This document shows, one piece after another, positions 12,982 to 13,158 of a DNA stretch of 13,158 nt. The notes under the pieces were generated by a model, which saw only the letters and a list, made by a program, of their open reading frames with translations, had not been told where the DNA came from and did no database searches. The DNA comes from Oscillospiraceae bacterium (lineage in GTDB: Bacteria; Bacillota; Clostridia; Oscillospirales; Ruminococcaceae). The translations under genes were made by a program, and so were the position numbers. Where the stretch lies: NCBI GenBank assembly GCA_031285645.1, contig JAITVU010000042.1, forward strand, positions 1-13,158. Reading direction: 5' to 3'. How positions within the stretch are numbered: the first letter of the stretch is position 1; every line of letters begins with the position of its first letter.

Positions 12982-13158
12982 ACAAATTAACCAGTGGATC
13001 TTGTTGCTTTTGAGATTCTACAGGGCGGTGCTGACTGAAAATTGAGAGAGGCGACCGCTATTAGTATATAGTGCGCCAAGATAAAATTCAATGGTTTGCG
13101 AACAAAGACGCGATAAAATTTTATGCATAATTTTTCCGGCAAAGTATCAAACACCCTG

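Noticed and set aside
13060..13110. ATTAGTAT and GATAAAATT near the right end resembling R103 pieces
   Set aside because: The matches are only 8-9 bases, AT-rich and in the wrong order for a copy.
1..13158. CRISPR arrays, tRNA or rRNA genes, transposases, phage genes
   Set aside because: I looked for regularly spaced repeats, cloverleaf ends and integrase/transposase motifs on both strands and saw none.

Overview
The window looks like a chromosomal segment of a motile, endospore-forming, oxygen-sensitive Firmicute, most likely in the Clostridia. Supporting this are a flagellin gene, the spore germination protease gene gpr, a reverse rubrerythrin, the Firmicutes rplU-prp-rpmA-obgE block with a Prp-processed L27, Mini-III ribonuclease and a YitT-family membrane protein. 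Base composition is near 50% G+C by eye. I cannot name a genus.

Layout. (1) Positions 2-1901 are a flagellar locus: a flagellin lacking its first few codons, with an AT-rich foreign-looking central domain, followed by a small flagellin-D1-like ORF and a strong terminator. (2) Positions 1914-6192 are a housekeeping block on the + strand. Two sigma-A type promoters and a leader precede rplU (L21). Then come prp (ysxB), rpmA (L27), obgE, mrnC (Mini-III, with a problematic 5' end) and yitT, closed by a terminator. (3) Positions 6211-7375 hold a 103-bp palindromic repeat, a 55-codon Asn-rich ORF on the minus strand, two palindromes in a divergent intergenic region, and reverse rubrerythrin. (4) Positions 7422-9240 hold a long hairpin, a Gfo/Idh/MocA oxidoreductase on the minus strand and a long leader/intergenic stretch with tandem hairpins. 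(5) Positions 9211-11082 hold gpr (minus) divergent from rpsT (S20, plus), separated by about 600 bp of unusually structured non-coding DNA. (6) Positions 11184-13158 hold a small single-span membrane protein, a shared bidirectional terminator, an MFS transporter (minus) and a second copy of the 103-bp repeat. The right end has no gene I can support.

No phage, transposase, CRISPR array, tRNA or rRNA gene was seen. The genes are mostly ordinary. The unusual content lies in the intergenic DNA: a two-copy 103-bp palindromic element with a compensatory base-pair change, several other multi-hairpin structures, and one region with two mutually exclusive folds. The mosaic flagellin, its mini-flagellin neighbour and the Asn-rich mini-protein are the other items worth a closer look. 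All counts and alignments were done by hand.
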